Below are positions 51,571-62,130 of a stretch of DNA of 64,000 nt, piece by piece (positions within the stretch are counted from its first letter, which is position 1; each line of letters opens with the position of its first letter). Source of the DNA: Arion vulgaris (taxonomy: Eukaryota > Mollusca > Gastropoda > Stylommatophora > Arionidae); contig CM036753.1 in assembly GCA_020796225.1 (NCBI GenBank), positions 68,563,865 through 68,627,864 of the forward strand, read 5' to 3'. The notes below the pieces were generated by a model. The model made no database searches, had not been told where the DNA came from, and saw only the letters and a list, made by a program, of their open reading frames with translations. The position numbers and the translations under genes were made by a program.

Positions 51571-51775
51571 AGATTTTTTTTTCTCAGAAGCACTTGAGAT
51601 TTTCAGCTCTTCGGCTCGGCGCCATGGACATAGTAACTCTTCGGTTCGGTGCCACGAACACCGTAAATCTGGGAAATCTGTGGCTTTTTCTGCCATCCCG
51701 CGGAATTGAACCCGCACACACAGAGGGATAGTCACCCGTAGTCCAACGCGCTACGAACACGCTGGGCAGACGGGC
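51571..51775 (-). mobile_element. SINE-C with TSD
   Basis: Reverse copy from TTTTTTTCTCAGAAGCACTT to GCTGGGCAGACGGGC. Flanks AGCAGAAG at 51563-51570 and 51776-51783. This family copy is well preserved (GGAATTGAACCCGC). Confidence 0.88.
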
Positions 51776-51783
51776 AGCAGAAG

Positions 51784-52229
51784 GATAAAATCTTGTCCTT
51801 GAACTCAGGGAAGTATTAGTTCCCTGTCCTTTGGTCTAGCTGAAAGTGTCAGCGTCAGAGAACTTAAACAAGTAGCTGCGGCGACGATTCAGCGACAATA
51901 GATTATTTGGGAGTTTGAAACATTATTACCGATTCACGGGAAGTTCAATTAACTAATACTGAGCTAGTATGATTTTGACGCATACAAAACGCTTTAAGAA
52001 CAAGTAGTATTTGTTTCAGTATTATCTGACTTTTTTAAAAACTAAACAACTATTCTTACTAAACAGTGACTCTTGTTTGATTTCTTTCTTTTTCAATATT
52101 AAAAAAAACTGCTTTGTGGAAACAGTTTTTTGGTTGTTTTTTTTTAAACTGAATAACTTCTTTTAGAAAACTGTGACTTGTTTAATGATGAGGTTTTTAA
52201 TCAGGCCTGCACACACAGAAACCGTATCA
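51784..52229. repeat. Diverged repeats of about 110 bp, first block
   Basis: CAACTATTCTTACTAAACAG and ATAACTTCTTTTAGAAAACT (52040-52170) recur in altered form at 52530-52790 (CACTATTCTCAGAAAAT, CATCTACGCTTAGAAAACGG, CATCTCCGCTTAGAAAACA). They look like an old tandem repeat broken by the LINE fragment at 52230. Confidence 0.4.
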
Positions 52230-52480
52230 AAATGATAATAATCAGACAATCAAGGTTCTTTGGGCAAATAATGCGAAGATGAGGTTGAAAACATTTGCTG
52301 ACAACAGGTAAAATTCAGGGAAGGAGAGATCGTGGAAGACAGAGGAAGAAGATGTCGGATACTCTGACATCTTGGTTCGACAAATGATCGACGTCAGAAC
52401 TGATTACCTGCGCGAAGGAGGAAGAGAGTTGTGGAGAGACATGCTCGCCAACGCCGGCAGGCGTGGCACTTGATTGATTG
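52230..52480 (+). pseudogene. LINE 3' fragment
   Basis: IIIRQSRFFGQIMRR, HLLTTGKIQGRRDRGRQRKK and SDTLTSWF are a LINE C-terminal pattern. Then DYLREGGRELWRDMLANA in another frame. Two frameshifts; no core. Confidence 0.7.
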
Positions 52481-52499
52481 ACTTGTTTTACTTCTCTTT

Positions 52500-52862
52500 T
52501 TAAAAAAGAAACAAAAAAAAACCCACTATTCTCAGAAAATTATTACTTTTTTTTAAATATTTTTTTTTAAACTATAGCCAGCAACGCATAGACAATGCCT
52601 GCCGATTTGTTTTAATATTATATTTTAAAAACTTAACATCTACGCTTAGAAAACGGTGAGTCATGTTTCCTTTCATTTTGTTGAAACTGCACGTAGACAA
52701 CATTGACTATTGGTTCTGATTGCGTTAGGTTAAATAAACATCTCCGCTTAGAAAACAAATATTTGACTTTCGTCTACCTTTTTTTTGAACTTTCACAAAA
52801 ATTAAGTTTAGCAACAATTGGATTTGTTTTGATTGAATTTAAAAAAAAAAAAATTAACTAAA
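52500..52862. repeat. Diverged repeats, second block, T/A-rich
   Basis: Continuation of the old repeat of 52030-52200 plus poly-A and poly-T runs (52505-52565, 52845-52856). Confidence 0.4.
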
Positions 52863-52864
52863 GG

Positions 52865-53082
52865 ACTAAAGATTGACTTCATTGCATCGGGTTTCCCCAT
52901 ATGGCTCGGTCCCTTTCGGCAGAACTTGCACGCCACCTGCCAAAAGTATTACACAAAGCAGAACATTTTCCGTTTCTACACCAATAATATTAGGGAGTTC
53001 CGGAACAAAAATCATTCATGAAGAGAACTCGCGGTCCAGATTTGAACTATTTACCTTCTGATTGCAAGCGATTTAAGGACAC
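52865..53082 (-). mobile_element. SINE-D, diverged
   Basis: AAGATTGACTTCATTGCATC, CATATGGCTCGGTCCCTTT and CACGCCACCTGCCAAAAG; eroded B box (CAGATTTGAACTATT). It abuts MITE-G at 53085. Confidence 0.8.
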
Positions 53083-53084
53083 AG

Positions 53085-53432
53085 CCAACTATAAACTTAT
53101 GGGCCTTCAGATAAGAATTATGGGAAATCAGGCCACAACCACCCGTGATCTCGCATTCCAGTATTTGTGTATATAGACGAATTCATTTTAAAATCAACAC
53201 AAAATGCAAACTCGAAGTTATATTATGCAACAAGTTAAGTTTAACAATAAGAAATTTCACTATTATGAATATTTTTCACCAATAAATAACCATAGACTCA
53301 CAGAATTTAGTAAAATTGCAAAAAAAGCTTGCAGTGTTCTATCAAACATATACACAATCCAGCCCCTTCTCTGATCTAGGTCAGATTCTCAGGTCAGTTG
53401 TCTGGCCTAGTTATCTAGAGTTGGCTGTGGAC
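53085..53432 (+). mobile_element. MITE-G, intact length
   Basis: CAGCCAACTATAAACTTATG to TAGAGTTGGCTG, 348 bp, uninterrupted, with both inverted ends. Best reference for the element. GGACA flanks both sides, but the exact duplication length is ambiguous. Confidence 0.9.
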
Positions 53433-53724
53433 ACACACCCACAAGAATACGCTCATAGATAACTCATAGGTAACAATAACTAATTTTTATTAGAGATATA
53501 TTTGTTTCAACTAACAAAACATAGTTGCATTGTCTTCTTGACTGTAGACATACGTTAGTTTGATCATATTTAATGTTAATATGTCAAGAAGTTGTTAGGT
53601 TTCATCTTCTTCTTCTTTCACAGTTTTTCAGACATGGACTTGTAGACTTCTAAAGTAGTTCGTGGTCAAATGTAGTCTGTGTACTTTTCCATATGGATAT
53701 ACACAGACTACAGATGATATATGA

Positions 53725-54090
53725 CGAACTTGATAGGGGCAGATGATCGGTTAGTGGACAGTATAAGCTTGTTAAAGACACTCTAAAATGTTTGATATGG
53801 ACACCACGAGCGGGAAATCCTTTTCGCAAGATCGTTAAATCGTGCCGCTGCAAGAACACAAGAGGGATTCGCATAACTGATAATCGTCGCACTACTAAAG
53901 TGTACAGAAAACGAACAGCCTGAAATGACAGTACACAACACCAACATGTCTAGCCTTGTTCATGTATGCCCCACCTATTGTAGGGATTGTGTTCCAGGAT
54001 TAGAATCTACAGTAACTTCCGCATACACCAGGAAAGTGCAACAACACAGTCTGAGGCCGTTATTTTCCTCGCTTGCGATGGAATGCTATT
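53725..54090 (+). pseudogene. LINE-H 3' fragment
   Basis: GAACTTGATAGGGGCAGATG, CTTAAAGACACTC-type sequence, GGAAATCCTTTTCGCAAGAT, then a broken C2H2 region (HVCPTYCRDC), ending CTCGCTTGCGATGGAATG. 5' truncated. Confidence 0.78.
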
Positions 54091-54105
54091 ATTATATCAC
54101 CGAAT

Positions 54106-54324
54106 GGCCGTCTGCCCAGCGTGTTCGTAACGCGTTGGACTACGGGTGACAAGCTCCATGTGAGTGCGGGTTCAACACCGCGGGCTGGCACAAAAGCCAC
54201 AGGTTCATCAGATTCACGGTGTTCGTGGCACCGAACCGATGGGTTACGATGTCCACGGCAACGAGCCGAAGAGCTGAAAGCTCAAGTACTTCTGGATCGG
54301 TAAACAATTATTTTTTTTAAAATG
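54106..54324 (+). mobile_element. SINE-C with 9-bp TSD
   Basis: Complete: GGCCGTCTGCCCAGCGTGTT, GGGTTCAACACCGCGGG, ACTTCTGGATCGGTAAA and an A-rich tail. Flanks TCACCGAAT at 54097-54105 and 54325-54333. Inserted right at the end of the LINE-H copy. Confidence 0.92.
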
Positions 54325-54484
54325 TCACCGAATAATTTGTCTTGGACTGACACGTGTGCTATCTAAACATGGTTCCGCTCTTCATTGTATGTTGGACACT
54401 CTTGTACACTGTCATCTTGCTTATGTCGCACATGTATATGTCAGTAATTTCTAAATTGTACTTGTTAAACATATGGTATGGGAC

Positions 54485-54670
54485 GGATTAGCGTAATGCA
54501 TAAGCGTTGACTTATCAACTCGGACACAAGAGGAATGTGGGTTCAATGCCATCACACGACGTTCCACGACGTGAGGAAATGAATTGGCCCTCCTACCCCC
54601 TGCATACTAGGCACTAGAAATTTGAAGTGACTTCATAACCTAACGTCTGGAAAGACTATGGGGAAACTTA
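54485..54670 (+). mobile_element. SINE-K
   Basis: Better copy of 40375-40545: ATTAGCGTAATGCATAAGCG (A-box-like), GTGGGTTCAATGCCATC (B-box-like), CTCCTACCCCCTGCATACTA and GACTTCATAACCTAACGTCT. Confidence 0.65.
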
Positions 54671-54930
54671 TAATTGTTACACAGATGGTAGCTCAACGTA
54701 TTGTGGCCAGTATATAGCTGGAAAATGACAGTCTGTTGTTCTTTATTGAGTTGGTAGGAAGTGTTTTTGTTGACCCGTGTGATCTCTCACACATTTGTCC
54801 TTGTAAATTATTTTTATCCGTGCTTTCACTTTCTCATATTTCATTCTAGTGTGTATCTGCTGTAGTCTGCCGCCCTGCGTTTGGTTTAAATGTAGTTTGT
54901 TTAGTAATGTTACCGTCTGCCGTTATAGTT
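54671..54930. other. No recognised feature
   Basis: Unique-looking DNA between SINE-K and a possible piggyBac-like end. Confidence 0.35.
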
Positions 54931-54932
54931 TA

Positions 54933-55030
54933 CAATTTAACCCTTTCACCTTTCTGAGCTGATATACTGGCTCGAGTTATTTTTTTTAAGATGTCTCAAA
55001 GCCGATATACAAGCTAATTCAGTATACATT
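54933..55030 (+). mobile_element. piggyBac-like terminus
   Basis: TTTAACCCTTTCACCTTTC followed by GAGCTGATATACTGGCT resembles the left end of the 23009 element (GAGCCGATATATCGGCT) and the CCCTTTC terminus of the 22400 MITE. No right end found. Confidence 0.5.
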
Positions 55031-55084
55031 ACAATATGCGTACGTCCGGTAGTAACAAAAATAACGTAGTGAAATGTTTTAACA

Positions 55085-57505
55085 AAATGGGTTTCCCAAG
55101 CACTAACTCGGCCTGGCAGAAGTCAGACAAAAGTAAGGGTACAACTCTCCTCAAACGCTCATACAGCAGACAGACCACAATGACGATGCAGGAAGACTCA
55201 TGACACAGGGGCCATAGAAGAGCTTTGCAGCGCTGTTGTGTTGGATGAAGAGCTGTGTATAACTGCGGAGGTCATCAGGACAACACTGAAAACGTCTGGA
55301 AGCACTGCACCAGGGCCTGATGGCAATCGATACAAGTATATCACTGATTTATCAAAAGACGACATCGAGAAACTGGTAAAAGAATTAAATATCAGTATCC
55401 AGGACGGTGAGATCAGGGAGGAATGGCTTCATAGCTATCTACTACCATTGCCGAAGCTCAACAAAGACCCCTCTCAGATAGCCGGCTACAGAATTATTGC
55501 ACTGCAAAACACGACAGGCAAGCTTGAGAAAATTGTGGCACGTCGACTGGCATGGGACCTCGAAAGTCGTCATATCTTCCCACCCACTCTAGGAGGTTAC
55601 AGATCTGGGAAAGAAACATAGTGCAACTCTGCGGTCTTCGCCTATGATGTCTTCGAGGGTTTCCATGCAGGTATTGAAACATGTGCAGCAATGGTGGACT
55701 TGGAAGACGCATAAACAGAGCGTCATATGACTATCTCATGCACCAGCTGATCAAACTCTAGGTGCATCCTCTATACATAAGACGGAAAGCTGCTTCGCTG
55801 TTCAAAAGGAAGGATGTACTGCGATGTGGTGGTTGGTTTTCTGAACCGGTGATTGTACATTCCGAATTGTCTGTCACAGGGATCACCTCTTTCCCCTGTC
55901 TTATTCAATATATACACGGTGTCAATCACAGAACAACAACTCGATGGCAGAGGTAGAACTCTGTCATTTGCTGATGACATCCTAGAGTATAGACAAGGGA
56001 AAGACAGGGATGCGATTGTCGGTGAGATACAGAAGGAACTCGACCGCATCACAAACTGGTGTGATGTCTCTGGTGCACTAGTTAACCCTATCAAAGCGAC
56101 AGTAACATGATTCTCACTCAATAATCACACCGTTAACGCATGTACGCCTAGTGTGAAACTTCGCGGTATTGTTTTACCGTAGATAACGATGAAATTTTGG
56201 GTGTGACATTTGACCGCAGCCTGTGTTTCCGGGAACATGTTGAGTATGTCATAGTCAAGGCACGTAAAGGTTTGGCGGCAATGAGAGTCATGGCGGCTGT
56301 TAACATCGAGCAACGACTGCTTGTCATCCTGTAGACAATGGTTCTCTCCACCATTGAATATGCAATGACCGTCCTCACTGTCAGCAAAACGCAAATCGAA
56401 AGACAGTAGAGAATACAGAACGAAGCTATGCGCATCATCCTCGGATGCACAAGGGATACACCCTGTGTGGCGATGAGGTTTCTCCTGGATTTTCCGACCA
56501 TGGAGTATAGACTCGAGATAGCTAGAGCACGTGCCTATCTCAAAATAAGTGCCGAAAAGGATACCCATTGCATGAATAGCTCAGCACCAGTGGTGGAAAT
56601 CGGTTAAAGCGGGGCAAGTCATGGGTTGGCCGTGCCGCAGATACTGTTCAGCTGGTATGGTATGCGATCTCAACAATATTGACTATGGGGAAGAATGGAT
56701 ACCGATGCCTCCAATATACTGGAACACTTTTTCAACCATCATTAAGTTTGACAAAGGCTGCAGAGAGGGGAAATCCGCGGCGTTTGATGCAGACGTCAAA
56801 GCCATCATCTATGAAAACTACAATGCAGACGACGTTGTAATTTACACGGATGGATCGGTAGTTCGTCACGAAAAGTCTGCATCGGCCTTCTCTGCAAGGT
56901 CATGTTGCAGAATGGTCAAGGAAGCCAGTGGTGCATTTAGTATGACAACAAGCAGCATGACAATGGAGGTACTGGCGGTGACCAATGCTCTACTCTGGCT
57001 GGAGTCACAAAACTACTCTAATGCGTGCATTCTGAGTGACTCATTGAGTATGACCCGAAAGGTGGTGGCTGGTTTGGTGCGCAGACAATAGACTGAATCA
57101 CTGCAGGCGTCAACAATTTGCAGGATTACACTTGTCTTCGTTCCGGGGCACATGGGTGTCGTTGGCAGTGAGAGAGCAGACAGACTGGCTGGCTCTGCCG
57201 CCATATCAGAGGGCCAGCTAATGGACAGAGCTGACATCTTGAACGGCCTCATAGAGTGTGGCCGCAGATAAGATCTTCATCTAAACCAATCCACGTCAAC
57301 TACTAGATTGCGGAGCTGAGTTTGAAGATTGGTGTGAAAAGAAAAGAACAGTATGACAGGTATGTGAATAGACTCATCAATCAAAATCGAACTGGTACGG
57401 TCAGTCGCTGGACGCTGTTGGAGATATTGCGAAGGAGATCGAGCACCTATGGACATGTCTGGAGTGCAATGAAGATATTCCAAACTGAAACTGAAACTGA
57501 ACTGA
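55085..57505 (+). pseudogene. LINE-I: RT plus RNase H, decayed
   Basis: The longest retroelement in the window. In order: APGPDGNRYKYI and YRIIALQNTTGKLEKI (RT fingers, frame 55238-55621), GGYRSGKET, after frame damage AAMVDLEDA (motif A), then from 55868 LSQGSPLSPVLFNIYT (motif B) and FADD (motif C, 55967-55978), GVTFDRSLCFREHVEYV and ARKGLAAMRVMAAVNIEQRL (thumb). RNase H follows (56621-57250): YTDGS, TMEVLAVTNALLWL, ILSDSLSM, FVPGHMGVVGSERADR. It ends RTGTVSRWTLLEIL and a CTGAAACTGAA tail. An I/Jockey-group LINE with RNase H is likely. Missing: N-terminal ORF1 and endonuclease. At least five stops or frameshifts. Confidence 0.92.
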
Positions 57506-57694
57506 ACTGAAAATGGGATGTAATCGGGTTTTTTTAGTTACCTCCGAAACGAAAATATGGTTTCTATCATATCACGTATAACCTGCACTTGAAAGTTTTG
57601 ATGTAGTTTGTTTTAGCCATTTCGTTCGCGAGCTACAAATACCTGTTTCACGAGCTACAAATACCTGTTTCTTTGTTTCAATAAAGGGATCTAA

Positions 57695-57905
57695 ATCCAA
57701 AGTAATAACTTCATTGAACCTGGTTTTTACCTCATATGACTCGGTCCATCTCCAACAAAAAGCACGCCACCTGCCGAGAGTATTGCACAAAGAATGAACT
57801 CCGTAGCTCCCGTAGAAAACATACGATTCTTTGGGAAAAATGCAACGTTGAACAAAACGTGGTCCGGATTGGAACCTACGACCTTCTGAACGAAAGGCAA
57901 TATTA
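57695..57905 (-). mobile_element. SINE-D, diverged
   Basis: AATAACTTCATTGAACCTGG, GCACGCCACCTGCCGAGAG, GAACTCCGTAGCTCC and GGATTGGAACCTACGACC (B-box side). Confidence 0.8.
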
Positions 57906-57914
57906 GACATGAAT

Positions 57915-58562
57915 CACTATCATCACCAGAGTCTTCGTATCGTCATATCATCACCAGAGTCTTCGTATCGTCATATCATCACCAGAGTCTTCGTATCGTC
58001 ATATCATCACCAGAGTCTTCGTATCGTCATATCATCACCAGAGTCTTCGTATCGTCATATCATCACCAGAGTCTTCGTATCGTCATATCATCACCAGAGT
58101 CTTCGTATCGTCATATCATCACCAGAGTCTTCGTATCGTCATATCATCACCAGAGTCTTCGTATCGTCATATCATCACCAGAGTCTTCGTATCGTCATAT
58201 CATCACCAGAGTCTTCGTATCGTCATATCATCACCAGAGTCTTCGTATCGTCATATCATCACCAGAGTCTTCGTATCGTCATATCATCACCAGAGTCTTC
58301 GTATCGTCATATCATCACCAGAGTCTTCGTATCGTCATATCATCACCAGAGTCTTCGTATCGTCATATCATCACCAGAGTCTTCGTATCGTCATATCATC
58401 ACCAGAGTCTTCGTATCGTCATATCATCACCAGAGTCTTCCGTCATCGTCATTATCATCACCAGAGTCTTCGTATCGTCTATCATCACCAGATCTCGTAT
58501 CGTCATATCATCACCAGAGTCTTCGTATCGTCATATCATCACCAGAGTCTTCGTATCGTCTA
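57915..58562. repeat. 28-bp tandem array, about 23 units
   Basis: Unit ATCATCACCAGAGTCTTCGT plus ATCGTCAT. Three units make 84 bp, so the frame cycles and a 237-codon artefact frame is open. Irregular units lie at 58435-58500. Confidence 0.97.
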
Positions 58563-58847
58563 ATGACACATAAGACAGAGACAAAAATATTCCACTTAAT
58601 TCAATCTTGTGCCTTTCTTTAACATTAGATCTAGTTATATGCATGGCTTTTAGCTCTGCTTCACAAGTTCCAATCCATGTGTCCATAAGCTTACATTTTT
58701 CAGCTTCCCCTGTGATATCAACTGCATATGTTTTTTTCTTTCTCAATCTCTCTCTCTCTCGCGATTCCTTTTCTCAATCTAAGGACATGCCCAATCCATC
58801 CCCGTCGTCTCTCTTGCATCCTTTCTGTTTCTGCGTTTGTCTTTTTT
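58563..58847 (-). other. Unassigned open frame, function unknown
   Basis: A reverse frame running out of the array (58746-58531) reads MRKKKTYAVDITGEAEKC with DTWIGTCEAELKAMHITRS. It has more complex composition than neighbouring frames, but I do not recognise a family. It could be part of an old LINE ORF or an exon. A (TCTC)n run lies at 58745-58761. Confidence 0.25.
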
Positions 58848-59240
58848 ACGGTGTGGGTTGCCAGCCACATGACCATATTCTCTTAGTGATCATTTATGGA
58901 GTGCGTCGTTAGCCACACGACCATATTCTCTTAGTGATCATTTATGGAGTGCGTCGTTAGCCACACGACCATATTCTCTTAGTGATCATTTATGGAGTGC
59001 GTCGTTAGCCACACGACTATATTCTCTTAGTGATCATTTATGGAGTGCGTCGTTAGCCACACGACCATATTCTCTTAGTGATCATTTATGGAGTGCGTCG
59101 TTAGCCACACGACTATATTCTCTTAGTGATCATTTATGGAGTGGGTCGCCAGCCACAAGACCATATTCTCTTAGTGAACATTTTAGCTGTAGGTCACCAG
59201 CCACACAATCATCTTCTCTTAGTGATCATTTACGACATGC
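58848..59240. repeat. 48-bp tandem array, about 8 units
   Basis: Unit TTAGCCACACGACCATATTC, TCTTAGTGATCATTTATGGA, GTGCGTCG. Two variants, CGACC and CGACT, occur. End units are diverged (CCAGCCACAAGACC, ACACAATC). Confidence 0.94.
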
Positions 59241-59394
59241 GTTGAGATGAGACAAAGATCATATTCTTCTCTACTTCACAAATCACACGAGGGCTATTTT
59301 TCATAACTTTCTTGGAGTGCTTTGTGTATGGTATTGTAAAGAAGAACTGATGCAGAGATCACAATATGATTAATTGGTAGTATATCTTTTAATG

Positions 59395-59870
59395 TCTTCA
59401 CAGCGACACTTAACAGCATCGCTTACTGTTCTTCACAGCGACACTTAACCGCATTTCTTAATGTTCTTCCCGGCTACACTTACAGCATCTCTTAATGATC
59501 TTCACGGCTACATACAACCACACTTCTTCTTCTTCTTCTTTGCGCTCGTTCCTTACAACCAATTTTAATCACTCTTTGTGATATGTTTGATATTTACCAA
59601 GAACGTGTATACGTTGCACATTGGTTTGGTTGGCCCCTAAACGCTTAGACTTCTACGCATTTAGGACATGTGCATCCGATTTCAGCCAAACCTCCTTATC
59701 CGCCTCTTACGATATACGTGGCAGGTAACAGTGGTTCTATTCTTTACACCCCAAATTTGGGCCCCGGTAACCACTCGGGCGAACCGCATCTCGTAATGTT
59801 CTTCACTGCTGCACGTAATCGCATCTCTTAATGTTCTTCACGGCTACACTCAACTTATCGTCTAAGTCTG
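59395..59870. repeat. 35-bp minisatellite split by SINE-A
   Basis: Units GTTCTTCACAGCGACACTTA, ACAGCATCGCTTACT occur three to four times left of the SINE and about two times right of it (CGCATCTCTTAATGTTCTTC). Confidence 0.85.
59523..59781 (-). mobile_element. SINE-A inside minisatellite
   Basis: Complete reverse copy, TTCTTCTTCTTCTTTGCGC to CCACTCGGGCG. Flanks AACCACA (59516-59522) and AACCGCA (59782-59788) may be a short duplication. Confidence 0.9.
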
Positions 59871-60029
59871 GATTTCAACACAAGTAAATCTCTGTATGTC
59901 TAAGATGAATCATATTTGTCTGTTTTCTCTGGTAATTTTTATAATTGTGTCCACATTTTCCTAGGATTTGTGTATTTCGTAGTACTTCCGTATTTGCGTA
60001 TTTGCGTATTTCCACGATATTAAAACATT

Positions 60030-60490
60030 TTCAGGGTAGTATCTGTGATGTAACAGTATGGTGCTCGTTTCTCGAATTGAATGAGCTCGGTTTGTTTCAC
60101 TCGCGTAGCGATCCGACTATTTTCCAGTTTTTCATAATCTCAATGTAGATTAGATCGATTTCCTAATCCTATCGGAGACGGACGATAAAACGTGGGTACC
60201 GTGTTAAAGTTGATCACTTAAATGTGTGATGCCAGGGTCCTCAAGGTAACAATAGAATAAGGCCACTGCGACCTACAAGACATGTCGTAAGAGGCGGCTG
60301 ATGTAGGACCTAGGAAGCTACACTAGTAAATAAACAATAAAAAGCGTCGCAGAAATCGAATGTGCTACAATCGCTCTTAGGCTCAGATCACATTCAAGTC
60401 ACACAGAGTGGTTAACAGGTGGTCGATATGGACCGTTCGAAGAAGAAGAAGAAGATCACGTAAAATACTTTTGGCCGTTAAGAATTAGGG
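60030..60490 (+). mobile_element. SINE-F split by SINE-B
   Basis: Left part 60030-60222 (GGTGCTCGTTTCTCG, GAGCTCGGTTTGTTTCACTC, TATCGGAGACGGACGATAAA). The 3' end resumes at 60454 (GATCACGTAAAATACTTTTG, GCCGTTAAGAA), as in SINE-F at 12780-12810. Confidence 0.78.
60223..60453 (+). mobile_element. SINE-B with TSD
   Basis: TGATGCCAGGGTCCTCAAGG to GTTCGAAGAAGAAGAAGAA; core ATGTCGTAAGAGGCGGCTGA. Flanks GATCACTTAAA (60212-60222) and GATCACGTAAA (60454-60464), 10 of 11 identical. Confidence 0.92.
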
Positions 60491-60529
60491 AGACTCATCA
60501 TCACAGCAGTCCGAACAGACCCATATGGG

Positions 60530-60765
60530 ATTCTCGCTCTCTCGCGATTGTTCTTTTTCGGCCATTCTGATCATTCTTATTGTGATATATAAACAGCCTT
60601 TGCCAAGAACGTTTTTATGTTACAGTATTCAGCACCATTTGGACCTCGGTGCTTATCCTTCGGCGACGTGTCCGGTTTCAGCCAGTGTTTACCTGGTTCG
60701 CTTTCCTTCAGCCTTTGGCTGTCCCCAGCCTACCTGCAAGTCAGCAGGGTCTACATCCCAATATC
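60530..60765 (-). mobile_element. SINE-A2, head lost
   Basis: GGCCATTCTGATCATTCTTA (3' part with CTCTCGCG tail), TATTCAGCACCATTTGGACC, CTTATCCTTCGGCGACGTG and TCAGCCAGTGTTTACC. The sequence departs from the family after CGCTTTCC. Confidence 0.72.
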
Positions 60766-60794
60766 GTTATAAACGTATAACAACTAATCCTTAC

Positions 60795-60968
60795 CGTTTG
60801 ATGCTGATGAATCAAATATCTTGTGTTTCTTAGAAAGTGCTCGTGTTTGGTAGTTCCCGTTTAACCCGCATCCTCCTTCACTATGAATAGGGATGTCGAC
60901 TTATTTATGTTTTCAAAGTCATCTATACGACCTGTTTCTATTATGACATTGACGCTGTTTGCCTTATC
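60795..60968 (-). pseudogene. LINE fragment (46975 family)
   Basis: TGATGAATCAAATATCTTGT, GAAAGTGCTCGTGTTTGG and CACTATGAATAGGGATGTCG align with 46941-47060. It is ended by SINE-B at 60971. Confidence 0.6.
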
Positions 60969-60970
60969 TA

Positions 60971-61247
60971 TTCGCCCGTGTGTTGCCGAGGCTCGCAAGG
61001 GGAGGGGACAGAGAATAGTAATACTGCAATCTACAAGGCATGTCGTAAGAGGCGACTGAGGTAAGGGGCCTAGGGAAGCTACCCTAGTACATAAAACGCG
61101 TTGCAGGAATCGGATGTGCTGGCCTACTTGTAGGCGCATTACTATCACAACGTACAATCGCTCTTAAGCTCAGATCACAAACAAATCACAAAGAGTGATT
61201 AACAAGTGGTCGATATGGAGCGGTCGTCGAAGAAGAAAAACCCATGA
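60971..61247 (+). mobile_element. SINE-B
   Basis: Well preserved: TTCGCCCGTGTGTTGCCG, GGCATGTCGTAAGAGGCGAC, GGCCTACTTGTAGGCGCATT, GTGGTCGATATGGAGCGG and a GAAGAAGAAAAA tail. Confidence 0.9.
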
Positions 61248-61294
61248 CAATCGGAACACAAGGTAAACCTCTTAACAACTGCGTTATATAATCA

Positions 61295-61400
61295 TCAGAA
61301 AATAGCTTGTCCTGAGCAGAACTTTGCGTCCCATTACATTCCTTTTGAATTTCTTTCTTTCATAGACCAGATGCCCCGTCACTGTAGGAATGATAAAGCG
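61295..61400 (-). pseudogene. LINE-E 3' end scrap
   Basis: AGCTTGTCCTGAGCAGAACT, TGAATTTCTTTCTTTCATAG and ACCAGATGCCCCGTCACTG, as at 16670-16740. Confidence 0.65.
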
Positions 61401-61484
61401 CTGAGATGATGATACATCAATATTCACTAAGATTATGTTCAGAAATAATGGGTTTTGTACATTATGACCTCTGAGAAGAAATGA

Positions 61485-61710
61485 TCAAAGAATGTCAAAG
61501 CTGGCATTGAAGTGGGATGAAGAGGGTTCAAGAAAGAGAGGACGCCCTAGTTAAACCCTGAAACGTAGTTTACTGAGAGAGTCAAGAAGTATCGGTCTCA
61601 ATTCCATGGAAGAGATTAAGCGAGTTGCCCATGATAGAACCTTGTGGAGAAATTACTTACAGGCCCTATGTAACGTATAACGGTACGAAGGATTTATTAT
61701 TATTATGTGT
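61485..61710 (+). pseudogene. LINE-C 3' end
   Basis: ALKWDEEGSRKRGRPS-like translation from 61497, then LLRESRSIGLNSMEEI and a TACAGGCCCTATGTAACG end with an (ATT)n tail. One stop at the GRPS position. Confidence 0.8.
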
Positions 61711-61799
61711 ATAATGGTTTTCAAGATCACAACTCGTTTTATTTTTGTGTAAATATCCATATGGAACTTATTTATTGCCCTTGTATAAATAAAAAATGT

Positions 61800-62010
61800 C
61801 AGTGTTTTAAAGCTGAAGGATTGACGTCACTGCACCGGGTTTTGCCCGATATGGCTCGGTCCCTCTCCGCAGAAATGGTACGCACCTGCCGAGAGTATTG
61901 CACACAGCACGAACTCCGTAGCTCGAGCAATAGTATTATGGGTCTCTGGAAAAAATTGCACTCCTGAACAGAATGGCGCGATCGGATTCGACCCACGATT
62001 TTCGACTCAC
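61800..62010 (-). mobile_element. SINE-D
   Basis: AAGCTGAAGGATTGACGTCA, TATGGCTCGGTCCCTCTCC, GCACGAACTCCGTAGCTCG, and GGATTCGACCCACGATTTTC (B-box side, one base lost). Head truncated. Confidence 0.85.
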
Positions 62011-62014
62011 AAGG

Positions 62015-62130
62015 CAAAATGTCAGTGTATGATTGGTTGTTGGCTACTGAACTGACAACATACCACTTCGGGCAGGACCATAGGTGCTCAGTCTCTGCCA
62101 GCAGATTTTTAAATAAAGAGTATGCATACT
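62015..62130 (-). pseudogene. LINE C-terminal scrap
   Basis: Reverse reading NLLAETEHLWSCPKW resembles the LINE-I ending LLEILRKRSEHLWTCPEC. Confidence 0.5.

Noticed and set aside
57909..58622. A 237-codon frame (SPESSYRHIITRV repeats) as a gene
   Set aside because: It is generated by the 28-bp array cycling through three frames; the non-repeat tail is only some 18 residues.
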